The notes: a model not told the origin generated them from the letters alone. A stretch of DNA of 64,000 nt from Pseudoneobacillus sp052180215 (GCF_052180215.1 NZ_CP197471.1:2638001-2702000), one strand, 5' to 3'. Counted from the stretch's first letter, positions 18,567 to 28,403 are shown. Program-made: numbers and translations.

Positions 18567-19539
18567 GTTGTTCTAAATATTTTTTTGCATATTGTTGTAA
18601 TTTTTTATAGTTTTCATTCTCATCATCAAATATTTCTTTTTGAACAAAGGAAAAAGAATTTAAATCTCCTCCTATTGCTAATGTTGCTTTAAACACGTTC
18701 GTTGCATTTCCGATTAAGTCGATTTGATAGGAATTTTCTGTTTGATGGGCAACACAATTGACCATTCCGCCATCATTGTAAACGTGTATCTTTTCACCAA
18801 GATCATTTAAATTTAATAAACAGGTCACCAAACTAGATGCTGACATGGCTGTTCCACAGGCATTTGTAAATCCAACACCTCGCTCAAAGGTCCGAACATA
18901 AATATGTCCCTTTTCAATGGACTTCACAAAACTAACATTTACACCCTCAGGAAACCATTCATTCGGTCCATTCACATACTCACTTAAGCTTTTTTGGTTA
19001 TCAATCTGTTTATCTAAATCATCCACCACTGTAATCAGATGAGGGTTAGGCACCGCAACCGCTGTAAAAATCAAGTCCGGTGATAGCTGGTCGATTTTTT
19101 CATTTATAAGCGTATTTTTAGGTAGTACTAATGGCAAATCGGCCAATTGAAACGATACAGGAGAAATCTCCACTTGGTAAGTTGGAACGTTTGGAATAAT
19201 ATCTTCTTGCTTTTTCACATGAAGATTAGCTTTCATCGTCTCAATAATAGCCTCTTCTATTCCTAATAATTCACATACATACCTTGCCACACAACGTAAA
19301 CCATTTCCGCACATGGAAGCTTCAGACCCATCGGAATTAAAGACGCGCATTCTGCCTTGTGCTTTTTCACTTTTCATTGTGTAGAGAATTCCATCTGCTC
19401 CGACCCCAGTTTCACGGTCACAGAGAAGAATCGCTAATTTTCTTCTTTGCTCTTCAGTAAAATGATACTCATGTGTTATTTCATCCAATAATATAAAGTC
19501 ATTATTAGAGCCATGAACCTTTAAAATTTCAATTTGCAA
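18553..19539 (-). CDS. dapF: diaminopimelate epimerase, long form
   Basis: DapF interconverts LL- and meso-diaminopimelate for lysine and peptidoglycan synthesis. Both catalytic cysteines are present, in SMCGNGLRCVARY (near residue 76) and TNACGTAMSAS (near residue 227), as is the start MQIEILKVHGSNNDF. At 328 residues it is about 45 longer than the common form, with a charged C-terminal tail (from about residue 295). This occurs in some Bacillaceae. It is a single gene. Confidence 0.9.
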   Translation of the reverse strand: MQIEILKVHGSNNDFILLDEITHEYHFTEEQRRKLAILLCDRETGVGADGILYTMKSEKAQGRMRVFNSDGSEASMCGNGLRCVARYVCELLGIEEAIIETMKANLHVKKQEDIIPNVPTYQVEISPVSFQLADLPLVLPKNTLINEKIDQLSPDLIFTAVAVPNPHLITVVDDLDKQIDNQKSLSEYVNGPNEWFPEGVNVSFVKSIEKGHIYVRTFERGVGFTNACGTAMSASSLVTCLLNLNDLGEKIHVYNDGGMVNCVAHQTENSYQIDLIGNATNVFKATLAIGGDLNSFSFVQKEIFDDENENYKKLQQYAKKYLEQQKSL

Positions 19540-19622
19540 AGCAAATAACCTCCAACAACAATTAATAATACCTTTAGATTGACATACTTTTAACGATTTA
19601 TCAAACTAAAAATTATATAAAA

Positions 19623-19649
19623 AAACCTGTCTACTCTTTAGACAGGTTT
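19623..19649 (-). terminator. terminator overlapping the end of the EAL/HDOD gene
   Basis: AAACCTGTCTA pairs with TAGACAGGTTT and is followed by a T run on the minus strand. The TAA stop codon of the gene lies inside the stem. Confidence 0.85.
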
Positions 19650-20885
19650 GGATGCTTCTAGGCTCAGTACTTCTTTTGACCATGAAGTTGATTCATTAAA
19701 TAACTGATAGGCAACTTCCTCTGATAATCCCAATTGCTCACAATGTACAGTGACTTCAGACCAGTTACCTTTTTCAATGGAAATAGATAAGTCCAACACT
19801 TGTTTTAATCGATTCTCTTTTCCGCTTAAGGCCTCGCTAATACGGTCATCTAGAGGTAGGTCTTTTAAAATCTCTTCCATTGGCATACCTAATAAAGCAT
19901 CCATTAAAGAAAACATACCTGTAATGAAAAAATCAGGTGCAGCACCAGTCTGATTAAGGTGCATAGCCACTTTCTCTGACATTTTTGCTCTAGTTAAACA
20001 AAGACCAATAATTTCCTCTGGAATTGCTTTTTTTGATTTAGAAGAGTCTCTTACTGCCAATACATAAATCCATTTTTGGATCTCTATTAATCCTAAGAGC
20101 ATTATGGCTTGCCTGATTGAATTGATCTTTTGCCTTGGTCTAAAAGCAGGTGAGTTAATCAATCTTAGAAGTTTATATGATAGTGATAAATCATGTTCAA
20201 TTAACTGTGCAATATTTTCAATATTTGGGTCAGTTTCAGTTAAAGATTGGATAACCCGAAAATATGAATGAAAATAGGTTGGAATATCATATGTAGATAC
20301 GATAAAAGGTTTAGCAAAAAAGTAGCCTTGAAAGTAATGATAGCCTGCCCTTTTCGCTTCATTAAAGACTTCATGTGTTTCCACTTTTTCCGCCAATAGC
20401 TGTTTGTTTAATGTTTTTGCAACCGTTTCTATGTTTCTCCTCATTTGTGAAGAAGAATTTAGGAAATCTACTTTTATGATATCAACTAAGGCAAGCAATT
20501 CAAATGCTAGTTCATTTTCTTCCTGAAAAACATAATCATCTAGAGCTATTTTATAACCTAACCCTTTTAAATCTTTACATACTTCAATAATTTCTTTAGT
20601 AGGTTCAACAGTCTCTAATATTTCCACAATAATATCTCTTGGTCGAAAATAAGTAGGAAGCTTCATTAAAAGCAGCTTTTCCGTAAAATTAATAAAACAC
20701 GGTTTTCCATTCGATAGCTCATCGATACCAATATTTAAAAAACTATTTATGATAACCTCAGCGGTTGCTTCTTCACCATTAATATTGGGAAAATAATTGT
20801 TTTGGTTATTTCGATAAAGAAGTTCATATGCAAAAACCTCTTCTCTATCTGTAAAAATTGGTTGCCTGGCTACAAATACTTCCAT
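19638..20885 (-). CDS. EAL-HDOD signalling protein (YuxH-like)
   Basis: This 415-residue protein joins an EAL-like domain (about residues 1-205) to an HDOD domain (about 210-400), the architecture of B. subtilis YuxH. The EAL signature reads ELL in VFAYELLYR, and DDYV replaces DDFG, while EILE, the KVD strand and AEKVE remain. It may therefore bind c-di-GMP without being a fully active phosphodiesterase. The ATG at 20885 follows AAGGGG by 8 nt, and an upstream in-frame GTG lacks a site. It is a single gene. Confidence 0.82.
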   Translation of the reverse strand: MEVFVARQPIFTDREEVFAYELLYRNNQNNYFPNINGEEATAEVIINSFLNIGIDELSNGKPCFINFTEKLLLMKLPTYFRPRDIIVEILETVEPTKEIIEVCKDLKGLGYKIALDDYVFQEENELAFELLALVDIIKVDFLNSSSQMRRNIETVAKTLNKQLLAEKVETHEVFNEAKRAGYHYFQGYFFAKPFIVSTYDIPTYFHSYFRVIQSLTETDPNIENIAQLIEHDLSLSYKLLRLINSPAFRPRQKINSIRQAIMLLGLIEIQKWIYVLAVRDSSKSKKAIPEEIIGLCLTRAKMSEKVAMHLNQTGAAPDFFITGMFSLMDALLGMPMEEILKDLPLDDRISEALSGKENRLKQVLDLSISIEKGNWSEVTVHCEQLGLSEEVAYQLFNESTSWSKEVLSLEASKPV

Positions 20886-21042
20886 TAATCCATCCCCTTG
20901 CAACGACACTTTGAAAATGATAGGTCCTTTTTACTATTCAATCCAATAATATGTTAATTAATTTGCAAAGTTTGGCGAAATTTGTAGATAACTTACATTT
21001 TTTTCAAAAAAAAAACTCAAAATTGGTGTCTTTTTTGTAAAA

Positions 21043-21801
21043 TTAGGTTAAAAAATACCTTTTTACTAATAGCGCCATATATAAAAGCCTTTCTTTTTCA
21101 TTTAAAACAGAGGATACACTCAACACAGGAGTATTGGGGTTTCCGAATATTTCTTGAGAATCCAATGACATCAAACCCTTTTTTAATTGAAACACTGGCT
21201 GATTATTTTCATTTAGAATTTTATCATCCAAAAAAATAGATTCACTGTTTACGGTTCCAATTTTCTTTCCAGATAAAAGCTCAAATATACCATGATTGAT
21301 TTTACGCTGCGGATAAGAAAAATGGCCAATATAGCCCGTATTTTGTTGAATAACCTCTATACTTCCTGCATTATAGTAAAAAGAAGCTAAATGTATTCCT
21401 TGGTAATTAACTAATAAAAATTCTTTTGGCAATCCCCAGTTAAAATATTTCCTCTTACCTTTTATTATTTTCCCTAATAGTTTACCTGAAGGGGAAAAAA
21501 GTAATAACTCGAAATCCTCTTTAGAAAAATAGAGGTATACTTGTGATGAAGATAGTATATTTTTTCCTCCTATATTCTTTTTGGTTATTTTCTTTGAGGT
21601 ATACATAGATTTTTTATAATATAATAGATAATTTTGAAACAGGAAAAGGCTATAAACGAGAAATGGAGCCACCAGGAACATGATCTGTTTTTCAGAGTAT
21701 ATCAATATATACAGAATAAATAAACTCGCTGGTATTTGAACAATAATACTAGAGTTAAGGAAAAGATGAGCCTGTTTAAGCTGTATTTTAGAAATATCCA
21801 T
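21043..21801 (-). CDS. uncharacterised membrane protein
   Basis: I do not recognise this 252-residue protein with certainty. Residues about 17-55 form two membrane helices. The remainder is rich in beta-strand and turn patterns (FSPSGKLLGKIIKGKRKYFNWG and similar blocks), with no cysteine or histidine motif, and vaguely recalls tubby-like or scramblase-like folds; this is a guess. GGAGAGAAC precedes the ATG. It is a single gene between the EAL protein and the patatin gene. Confidence 0.6.
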   Translation of the reverse strand: MDISKIQLKQAHLFLNSSIIVQIPASLFILYILIYSEKQIMFLVAPFLVYSLFLFQNYLLYYKKSMYTSKKITKKNIGGKNILSSSQVYLYFSKEDFELLLFSPSGKLLGKIIKGKRKYFNWGLPKEFLLVNYQGIHLASFYYNAGSIEVIQQNTGYIGHFSYPQRKINHGIFELLSGKKIGTVNSESIFLDDKILNENNQPVFQLKKGLMSLDSQEIFGNPNTPVLSVSSVLNEKERLLYMALLVKRYFLT

Positions 21802-21907
21802 AGTTCTCTCCTTAAATTGATCGATGTTCTATTCTATTAATTTTTTGTTGTTTTCATGATAAAAGAATGAAAAAAATTAATAGAATAAAAGAAATGATTC
21901 CAAAAGA

Positions 21908-21936
21908 AAAAGAGCAACATAAAGCTGCTCTTACTT
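21908..21936 (-). terminator. terminator of the patatin-like gene
   Basis: AAGAGCA and TGCTCTT pair around a short loop, followed by TTTTTCTTTT on the minus strand. The stem overlaps the last codons. Confidence 0.75.
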
Positions 21937-22782
21937 TTGAATCCATATTTTCAAGTCATCATATGAATTTTTCGCATCCATATATCCTTGTTCAAATAAT
22001 TGAGATAACTTTTTGGGATCTCTCTCCATTCGTCCTACCTTTAAAGGCTGTTGTGGCCGAAGGATAAATACATTGTCTTTTTTCTGTTGTTCTATGATAT
22101 ATTGCAAAGTTTCATTATATATCTGATAACGATTTTTCATTGCTGCTACTAAGCCTGGATAGTGTGCATATCTTCTATTTACAAAATAATGGAATCTAGA
22201 TGGACTTTTACGATAATCTTCATTTCTAGTTAAAATCACGACATTCTTTTTGTAACCGTCTTTTTCCGCCTTTTGGATAGGAATCGGATCACTTATTCCT
22301 CCATCTAACAAAACTTTATTATCATATTCAATTTCTGGAGCTACAAATGGCAAAGAGCTTGATGCTTTTAAAATAGGGAGAACATTTTTTCCATATTGCG
22401 ATTTTGTAAAATATACAGGTTCTCCTGAATGGCAATCAGTCGTTCCAATGACAAACTCACTTGGATTATTAAAAAATGCTGAATAGTCAAAGGGTACTAT
22501 ACGGTTTGGGATTTCATCAAAAATAAAATCCATACCAAAAAGCTGGCGATGTTTAAAATAGTTTTGCCAAGAAAGGTATCGCGGGTCAGAAATAAAATCA
22601 ATATTTACTTTTCTATTCCTACCTTTTTGCTTAGAAAGATAGGATGCAGCATTGCATGCACCTGCAGAAACTCCAATGACATATGGGAAGTTTACATCCT
22701 TTTCGAGAAAATATTCCATTACACCTGCAGAGTAAACACCACGCATGCCTCCGCCTTCAAGAACTAATCCAACCTGATTCAT
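21931..22782 (-). CDS. patatin-like phospholipase
   Basis: The protein has 283 residues with the complete patatin catalytic set. LVLEGGGMRGVYSAGVME provides the oxyanion glycines, GVSAGACNA the GxSxG nucleophile (Ser near residue 40), and LLDGGISDPIP the Asp-Gly-Gly of the dyad near residue 160. Patatins hydrolyse acyl lipids, and this soluble single-domain form is of the RssA/YqhO type. GAAGGTGTC precedes the ATG. Confidence 0.85.
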   Translation of the reverse strand: MNQVGLVLEGGGMRGVYSAGVMEYFLEKDVNFPYVIGVSAGACNAASYLSKQKGRNRKVNIDFISDPRYLSWQNYFKHRQLFGMDFIFDEIPNRIVPFDYSAFFNNPSEFVIGTTDCHSGEPVYFTKSQYGKNVLPILKASSSLPFVAPEIEYDNKVLLDGGISDPIPIQKAEKDGYKKNVVILTRNEDYRKSPSRFHYFVNRRYAHYPGLVAAMKNRYQIYNETLQYIIEQQKKDNVFILRPQQPLKVGRMERDPKKLSQLFEQGYMDAKNSYDDLKIWIQK

Positions 22783-22857
22783 TGGGACACCTTCTTTAAT
22801 AACGTTTGTAACAATGAATTATAACCTTACCATGTTGGAATCTCAACGTTTTTGCTT

Positions 22858-23637
22858 TTACTCAGCTAACTCTTTTTTACGAAAAATCATTGTACTTAAG
22901 AAAATAAGGAAAAGAATTAGTAGGATCGTTAAAATCACCGTTTCCATTGTATGTTCAGGTAGACTTTGTTTTCCTAGAACTCCTCCAGCATAATTAATTA
23001 ATTGAGCTGGACTCCATGATAACCACTTAGAAAATAAACTAGTAATCGTGTTTAATAGAATAATGGTTGCCAGTGAAATAAACCCTACTAACCCAGTCGT
23101 CTTTAAAAAAGTATTATAAAATATGGTTATCGTTACCACTAAAGTAAGCCAACATCCATAAATCAAAAATGAAAGAAGAAAATCGGTAAATGAAATCGTT
23201 TTAAATAATATGCCTACATAATACCAGGCTGCCAACAAGCCGATAAAATAAGATAGCCACATTATTAGAAGGGTTGCAAGCCATTTTGCCGTTACAAATG
23301 AGAAATAGGACACAGGCTTAACCAATATCATGGCCGCAACACCACTTTTCCGTTCGCCTGTTATTGTCGCCATAGATGCTAAAACGAGGATTAAAACTCC
23401 AAGCATATTATATTGAGATAAACTCATTGTAAGCACTTCTTCTGCTGATGGGGTAGGAAGTTGTATCACAGCCCCTTCAGGTAAATCACCTACTGAATCT
23501 AAGATTTGCGGGAGAAAATGTTGGGTTAACGGATCCATAATGCCAAGCATAATAAAAGAAATGGGCATCCAAATCCATTTAAAATTCCGCCAAGATTCAA
23601 GCATTTCTTTTTGGAGTAAAATAAAAAATTGTCTCAT
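22858..23637 (-). CDS. yxlG: ABC-2 type permease (YxlG-like)
   Basis: This membrane protein of 259 residues has six predicted helices and a long extracellular loop after the first (about residues 35-70), as in ABC-2 permeases. The length equals that of B. subtilis YxlG. It overlaps the ATPase gene by 4 bp and is the last gene of a three-gene operon. In B. subtilis yxlEFG sits in the sigY operon and affects SigY activity. The sigY, yxlC and yxlD genes are absent here, so the transporter works in another setting or alone. Confidence 0.78.
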   Translation of the reverse strand: MRQFFILLQKEMLESWRNFKWIWMPISFIMLGIMDPLTQHFLPQILDSVGDLPEGAVIQLPTPSAEEVLTMSLSQYNMLGVLILVLASMATITGERKSGVAAMILVKPVSYFSFVTAKWLATLLIMWLSYFIGLLAAWYYVGILFKTISFTDFLLSFLIYGCWLTLVVTITIFYNTFLKTTGLVGFISLATIILLNTITSLFSKWLSWSPAQLINYAGGVLGKQSLPEHTMETVILTILLILFLIFLSTMIFRKKELAE

Positions 23638-24542
23638 TTCTGTACTACCTCCATAAACAGATCTTCGAGTGTTAATTTACTATTTTCAAATCTTGTTAAT
23701 GGCCAGTTTTGTACAGAAGCTTCATGAAAGATAGCCTTTTTTGCTTCTTCTAAATTCGTCGTTGTAATACTAGCTCGATTACCATCTAAATCCCACGAAG
23801 TGATAAACTTGTTTTCAGATAATGGCAGAAGGTATGGCTCAGGCATTTCTTTAAACTCAAGATCGATCTTAGACTTTTGATGCCTCTTCTTTAATTCGGC
23901 AAGCGTTCCGGATTCCACAATTAATCCTTTATGGAGAAAAAGAATTTCATCACAAACCTCTTCCGCATCGTTCAAAATATGAGTAGAAAATAAAATGGTC
24001 ATTTTTGTTTTTAACTTTTCTAATAACTCTATGACTTCTCTTCTCCCAAATGGATCTAAGGCTGATACTGGTTCATCAAGCATTAATAATTGAGGGTTAT
24101 GAATGACCGCTTGGGCAATCCCCAATCTTTGCTTCATCCCACCTGAATACTTACCAACTTTTCTATTTTTCGCATCGCTAATTCCTACTAACTCTAACAA
24201 TTCTAAGCTTCGAATTTGGGCTTCTTTATTAGATAAGCCGCCCAACTTTCCGACATACTCTAAAAATTCTCGTCCTGTCATCCATTCATAAAAAACAGGA
24301 TACTGTGGTAAGTACCCTATGTACTGTCGTATATCTTTGCCTAAATTTTTATTCTGAAATTGGATGGATCCCGAAGAAGGCTTCATTAATCCGGAAAGCA
24401 TACGAAGAGTCGTTGTCTTCCCTGCTCCATTTGGTCCTAATAACGCAATGCATTTCCCTTCTTTAAGACTGAAATCTAATCCTTTGATAATCTCTAAACC
24501 TTGAAAACTTTTTCTTAATCCATTGACACTTATAATGGACAT
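23634..24542 (-). CDS. yxlF: ABC transporter ATPase (YxlF-like)
   Basis: The 302-residue ATPase has Walker A LLGPNGAGKTT (near residue 38), the signature KYSGGMKQRLGIAQA (near 136), Walker B LLMLDEPVSALDP and the switch histidine in FSTHILNDAEEV. The start at 24542 follows GGGAGGAGA by about 8 nt and forms TAATG with the end of the preceding gene. A longer frame running 27 codons upstream overlaps that gene and is unlikely. It powers the neighbouring YxlG-like permease. Confidence 0.85.
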   Translation of the reverse strand: MSIISVNGLRKSFQGLEIIKGLDFSLKEGKCIALLGPNGAGKTTTLRMLSGLMKPSSGSIQFQNKNLGKDIRQYIGYLPQYPVFYEWMTGREFLEYVGKLGGLSNKEAQIRSLELLELVGISDAKNRKVGKYSGGMKQRLGIAQAVIHNPQLLMLDEPVSALDPFGRREVIELLEKLKTKMTILFSTHILNDAEEVCDEILFLHKGLIVESGTLAELKKRHQKSKIDLEFKEMPEPYLLPLSENKFITSWDLDGNRASITTTNLEEAKKAIFHEASVQNWPLTRFENSKLTLEDLFMEVVQK

Positions 24543-24742
24543 TACTGATTTCTCCTCCCAATCACAAAATAGAGAATGGGACCAATGATGTTTACGAATA
24601 GGATGATGATTACCCAAAGCCATTTTGGTCCATTTGTTTTTTCAATCCTTACTAAGTCAATAATTGCTACAAGTAATAAAATAAATTGGATAATAAAGAT
24701 TGGAGCTAACAGTGCCCAATTCACATTTAATAATTCTTCCAT
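24542..24742 (-). CDS. yxlE: PLDc_N-type small membrane protein (YxlE-like)
   Basis: This 66-residue protein has two membrane helices and the pattern IIDLVRIEKTNGPKWLWVIII...GPILYFVIGRR. This is the N-terminal domain of phospholipase-D/cardiolipin synthases occurring alone, as in YxlE of B. subtilis. It is the first gene of the yxlEFG operon, and its stop overlaps the ATPase start by one base. In the sigY system YxlE belongs to the membrane module that restrains the sigma factor; here no such sigma gene is visible. Confidence 0.75.
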   Translation of the reverse strand: MEELLNVNWALLAPIFIIQFILLLVAIIDLVRIEKTNGPKWLWVIIILFVNIIGPILYFVIGRRNQ

Positions 24743-24869
24743 TTTTGTTCCCCCAGATATTCGTCTTTAATGTTCTACAAATATGTGACGTTTGAACTAT
24801 ATAAATCGTTCACTCTATAAAAATATTTTTCAAAAAGGCTTCGTAAACATTGTTGCTATTTAAGAAGTT

Positions 24870-24999
24870 GTTGACTTCCACTCCAGGTTGCTCGCTTTCC
24901 GCGGGGCGGGCGGTGAGCCTCCTCAGTGCTAAAGCACCTGCGGGGTCTCACCTGTCCCGCTGCTCCCGCAGGAGTCTCGCACCTTCCGTTCCAGTCAAC
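24870..24999. repeat. structured intergenic repeat, copy 1 (130 bp)
   Basis: A GC-rich palindromic element stands out in an AT-rich gap. The ends are GTTGACT and AGTCAAC. Inner pairing arms are GCGGG/CCCGC and GGTGAG/CTCACC, with the apex GTGCT-AA-AGCAC. Conserved blocks are CTCGCTTTCCGCGGGG, GAGCCTCCTC, GGGGTCT and CCCGCAGGAGTC. Related copies are at 47052-47215 and 49672-49796. I recall similar sequences in gaps of other Bacillaceae but know no name for them. Confidence 0.85.
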
Positions 25000-25042
25000 G
25001 ATTCGTTTTGAAATCCATTTCAAAACAACAACATTTTAGAAA

Positions 25043-25091
25043 AGTCCACAAAAAAATCCCCTCAGTTTAGAGGAGAATTTTTTTTGTGGAC
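25043..25091 (-). terminator. terminator of the DUF4870 gene
   Basis: The long stem GTCCACAAAAAAAT...ATTTTTTTTGTGGAC has inner CCTC/GAGG pairs and abuts the stop codon. Confidence 0.8.
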
Positions 25092-25415
25092 TTATTTAAT
25101 TAAACGAAATACTAATGGAATACGATATTCTTTGCCTTCGTAGGCTTTGATGGCTGCGATGATGGTGAAGACGAATGAAGCGATTCCTATAATCCAGATT
25201 GTGACGAAGCCAATTAATATAATCATTAAAATGACACTGATAACGGAGTATACTGAGTAAGAAATAATAAAATTCAAATATTCTTTTCCATGATAGTCAA
25301 TAAATTCTGAGTCATTTTTCTTTAATAACCAAATGATTAACGGTCCTATAAATGCTGTAAAAAAACTAATCACATATATGGCGGCAGCTAATAATCTTTC
25401 ATCATTACTTGGCAT
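25092..25415 (-). CDS. DUF4870-family membrane protein
   Basis: The 107-residue protein has three membrane helices. The conserved stretch DSEFIDYHGKEYLNFIISY, between helices 1 and 2 near residues 36-53, is diagnostic for DUF4870. The molecular role of the family is unknown. AAGGAGAGGG precedes the ATG. It is a single gene. Confidence 0.85.
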   Translation of the reverse strand: MPSNDERLLAAAIYVISFFTAFIGPLIIWLLKKNDSEFIDYHGKEYLNFIISYSVYSVISVILMIILIGFVTIWIIGIASFVFTIIAAIKAYEGKEYRIPLVFRLIK

Positions 25416-25599
25416 TTTATCCCTCTCCTTACAAATAATCCTTACTTTTTACTATACCATTATTACGAATGAAAGAAATATAAGTTTCATTTTTTATCTT
25501 TAGCTTTTGATATTGGACAAAATTGTTCTTGTTTACACCTTTATGAATACATATTTTAGTAGACAGGTTGTCTTAGAACATGCATAGAGGTGATCAAAC

Positions 25600-26382
25600 A
25601 TGATGTCAAAACTAGAAGCTTTTATTTTAGGGCTTATACAAGGTCTTACGGAATTCATTCCTATTTCAAGTACAGGTCATTTATTTTTAGGTCGTGCTTT
25701 GTTTGGGTTAAAGGAGGCTGGCCTATTTCTTGATACAATGCTACATATTGGTACTTTAATTGCTGTACTTGTGATTTATAAGGATGAACTATTAACTATT
25801 ATTAAAAAGCCATTTGGTAAGCTAAGTATGTTATTAGTAGTGGGTACCATTCCTGCTGTTATTGTCGGCCTTCTTTTTAGTTCTTTATTTGATTCCATTT
25901 CAAAAACTGGAATAACGCTTGGATGGGAGTTTCTTTTTACTGGATTTATCCTATGGATGGCTGAGTCTGTAAAAAAAGGCAGAAAAAGAATGGAAGACCT
26001 TGGATATTTTGATGCCTTTTTTATTGGCAGCTTTCAAGCTCTAGCGATATTTCCCGCCGTTTCAAGGTCTGGCTTAACCATTGCAGCAGGTTTATTTCGA
26101 AAACTCGATCGAGAAACAGCCGCTTATTTTTCATTTTTATTATCAATTCCGGCAATAGCGGGTGGTATCGTCCTAGAATTTGGTGATATACTTAGTGGGA
26201 ATGTAGAAGCTGTTTCTTTTGGGAGTTTGATGGTTGCAACCATTTCTTCAGCCCTATTCGGTTATTTAGCAGTAGTATGGATGATTCGCTTTCTTAAACA
26301 GAAATCACTTAAACTATTTGCATATTATGTATGGGCACTTGGTTTCATTGTACTCGCGTTACAGTTTCTTGAAATACTATAG
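25600..26382 (+). CDS. uppP: undecaprenyl-diphosphatase (UppP/BacA)
   Basis: UppP recycles the lipid carrier of cell wall synthesis by dephosphorylating undecaprenyl diphosphate. Its 260 residues contain GLIQGLTEFIPISSTGHLFLG near the N terminus (the catalytic glutamate and serine motif) and FPAVSRSGLTIAAGLF near residue 150, the second signature. About eight helices are expected. GAGGTGATC precedes the ATG by 8 nt. A DedA gene follows 26 nt downstream in an apparent operon; both families act on polyprenyl-phosphate carriers, so the pairing makes sense. Confidence 0.9.
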   Translation: MMSKLEAFILGLIQGLTEFIPISSTGHLFLGRALFGLKEAGLFLDTMLHIGTLIAVLVIYKDELLTIIKKPFGKLSMLLVVGTIPAVIVGLLFSSLFDSISKTGITLGWEFLFTGFILWMAESVKKGRKRMEDLGYFDAFFIGSFQALAIFPAVSRSGLTIAAGLFRKLDRETAAYFSFLLSIPAIAGGIVLEFGDILSGNVEAVSFGSLMVATISSALFGYLAVVWMIRFLKQKSLKLFAYYVWALGFIVLALQFLEIL

Positions 26383-26408
26383 AAACATTACATACGGAGG
26401 GAAAGATA

Positions 26409-27005
26409 TTGCACGATTTTGTAAATACAATCTTTGATTACTTATCCCAATTAGGTTATTTTGGGATCCTTCTTGGCTTAATGGTTGAAGTCATTCCAAG
26501 TGAGATTGTCCTAAGCTATGGCGGCTTTTTAATATATCAAGGACAAATTAACTTTTTTGGCGCATTAGTAGCTGGGATTATTGGTGGTACAATAGCACAA
26601 CTTTTCCTTTATTGGATTGGATTATATGGAGGTAGGCCATTTCTCGATCGTTACGGAAAATATTTATTTATCCATTCAAAACATCTTGATTCAGCAGAAA
26701 AATGGTTTAATCAATATGGAACTGGAGTTATTTTCACAGCAAGATTTATCCCTGTTGTTCGACATGCGATTTCGATTCCAGCAGGTATTTCAAAAATGCC
26801 TTTATCTACCTTTGTTCTATATACATTAGCTGCTATGATTCCGTGGACTATTTTGTTTTTACTATTAGGAATGCAACTCGGTCAACATTGGGATAAAATT
26901 GAGGAATATGCAAAACCATTTATGCTTCCTATCATCTTGATTGCTTTATTAGCAGGAGTTATCTATATCATCATTGCCAAACGAAAACACGCAAAAAAAG
27001 CCTAA
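26409..27005 (+). CDS. DedA-family membrane protein
   Basis: This 198-residue protein of the DedA/SNARE-associated group has the conserved FTARFIPVVRHAISIPAGISKM (near residues 112-133) and an amphipathic N-terminal segment with a glutamate (MVEVIPSE). DedA proteins include flippases for undecaprenyl phosphate and phosphatidylethanolamine. The start is TTG with ACGGAGGGA upstream. It follows uppP directly and ends in a terminator. Confidence 0.85.
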   Translation: MHDFVNTIFDYLSQLGYFGILLGLMVEVIPSEIVLSYGGFLIYQGQINFFGALVAGIIGGTIAQLFLYWIGLYGGRPFLDRYGKYLFIHSKHLDSAEKWFNQYGTGVIFTARFIPVVRHAISIPAGISKMPLSTFVLYTLAAMIPWTILFLLLGMQLGQHWDKIEEYAKPFMLPIILIALLAGVIYIIIAKRKHAKKA

Positions 27006-27007
27006 AG

Positions 27008-27032
27008 CACCGGAAAATCCGGTGTTTTTTTT
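27008..27032 (+). terminator. terminator of the uppP-dedA operon
   Basis: CACCGGA pairs with TCCGGTG around AAA and is followed by eight T. Confidence 0.9.
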
Positions 27033-27136
27033 GTAAAAAGATAAGTGTAATTTTTGAAAAAATAATGCATCATATCATAACAATTGTTAAAATAATAAAT
27101 TATATTCTTAAAATTATCATTGAGAAAGGTATTTTT

Positions 27137-28264
27137 ATGACCAAAACACTTTTAAAAAATGCGAAGATTTATCCGATTACATCTACTGTCATTGAAAATG
27201 GCGATGTTCTCATTGTGAATGGGAAAATTGCTAACATTGGACAACAGCTGCAAGCTGACCATGAGACTCATGTTATCGAATGTCAGAATCAATATTTGTT
27301 GCCAGGGTTTATTGATGTTCATACCCACTTAGGTTTGTATGATGAAGGAACAGGATGGGCTGGTAATGATGCCAATGAAACGATTGAAGCGATTAGCCCT
27401 CATATCCGTGCTATGGATGGTGTCTACCCTTTAGATCCTGCTTTTGGAGATGCGATTAAATATGGCATTACCACAGCTCATATCATGCCTGGAAGTGCGA
27501 ACGTTATTGGAGGGACAACCTCTGTAATCAAAACAGCAGGCAGAAATATCAAAAAGATGATTATTCAAGAAACAGCAGGACTTAAAATTGCCCTTGGTGA
27601 GAATCCAAAACGGATTCATAGTCATGGGAATAACGAATCCATTACAAGAATGGGAATCATGGGAATGCTTCGTGAGGCATTTTATGGAGCATTAAATGCT
27701 GATAACCCAGACTCACTAAGAATTGCTCCCATTATTAAGGCAATAAAAAGAGAAATTCCTGTAAGAATTCATGCTCATCGTGCAGATGATATCATGACGG
27801 CTGTGCGTTTCGCTGAGGAGTTTAACTTAGATTTAAGAATTGAACACTGTACGGAGGGACATCTCGTTGCCGATGAGTTATCAGGATTGGGCTTAAAAGT
27901 TTCTGTTGGACCAACATTAACCAGAAGATCAAAAGTAGAGTTAAAAAATAAAACCTGGCGCACGTATCAGGAGCTTACTCGACATGGTGTAGAGGTTTCC
28001 ATTACAACGGATCATCCTTATACACCTATACAGTACTTAAACGTGTGTGCAGCAATTGCTGTCAGGGAAGGGCTTTCAGAAGAGAAAGCATTAGAAGGAA
28101 TTACGATTTTACCTGCTAAAAATTTACGAATTGCCGATCAGCTTGGCAGTATTGAAATTGGAAAAGAAGCAGATTTAGTCCTGTGGTCTCATCATCCTTT
28201 TCATTTTCTTGCAAAAACAAAATGGACCATGATGGGCGGCGAAATCGTCTATGAAGCACTTTAA
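27137..28264 (+). CDS. amidohydrolase (imidazolonepropionase-like)
   Basis: The 375-residue metal-dependent hydrolase has DVHTHLG (HxH, near residue 62), HAHRADD (near 214), EHCTEGH (near 238) and TTDHP (near 291), the zinc ligands of the amidohydrolase TIM barrel. The small N-terminal beta domain is LLKNAKIYPITSTVIENGDVLI. The substrate is unknown, and the context gives no help. The ATG at 27137 is chosen because GAGAAAGG lies upstream; the frame stays open further up without a site. Confidence 0.85.
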   Translation: MTKTLLKNAKIYPITSTVIENGDVLIVNGKIANIGQQLQADHETHVIECQNQYLLPGFIDVHTHLGLYDEGTGWAGNDANETIEAISPHIRAMDGVYPLDPAFGDAIKYGITTAHIMPGSANVIGGTTSVIKTAGRNIKKMIIQETAGLKIALGENPKRIHSHGNNESITRMGIMGMLREAFYGALNADNPDSLRIAPIIKAIKREIPVRIHAHRADDIMTAVRFAEEFNLDLRIEHCTEGHLVADELSGLGLKVSVGPTLTRRSKVELKNKTWRTYQELTRHGVEVSITTDHPYTPIQYLNVCAAIAVREGLSEEKALEGITILPAKNLRIADQLGSIEIGKEADLVLWSHHPFHFLAKTKWTMMGGEIVYEAL

Positions 28265-28403
28265 AATTCTTGTAAAAATTTGACGTAAAAAATATATCAT
28301 TTACCTATTTTCTTTTACAATTTTTTTTAGTATTATACGTAAAGTGAGTTGTTTTTCAAAGATAATAAACAATTAAATGACTAGGGAAGGCAAATGGTGC
28401 GCC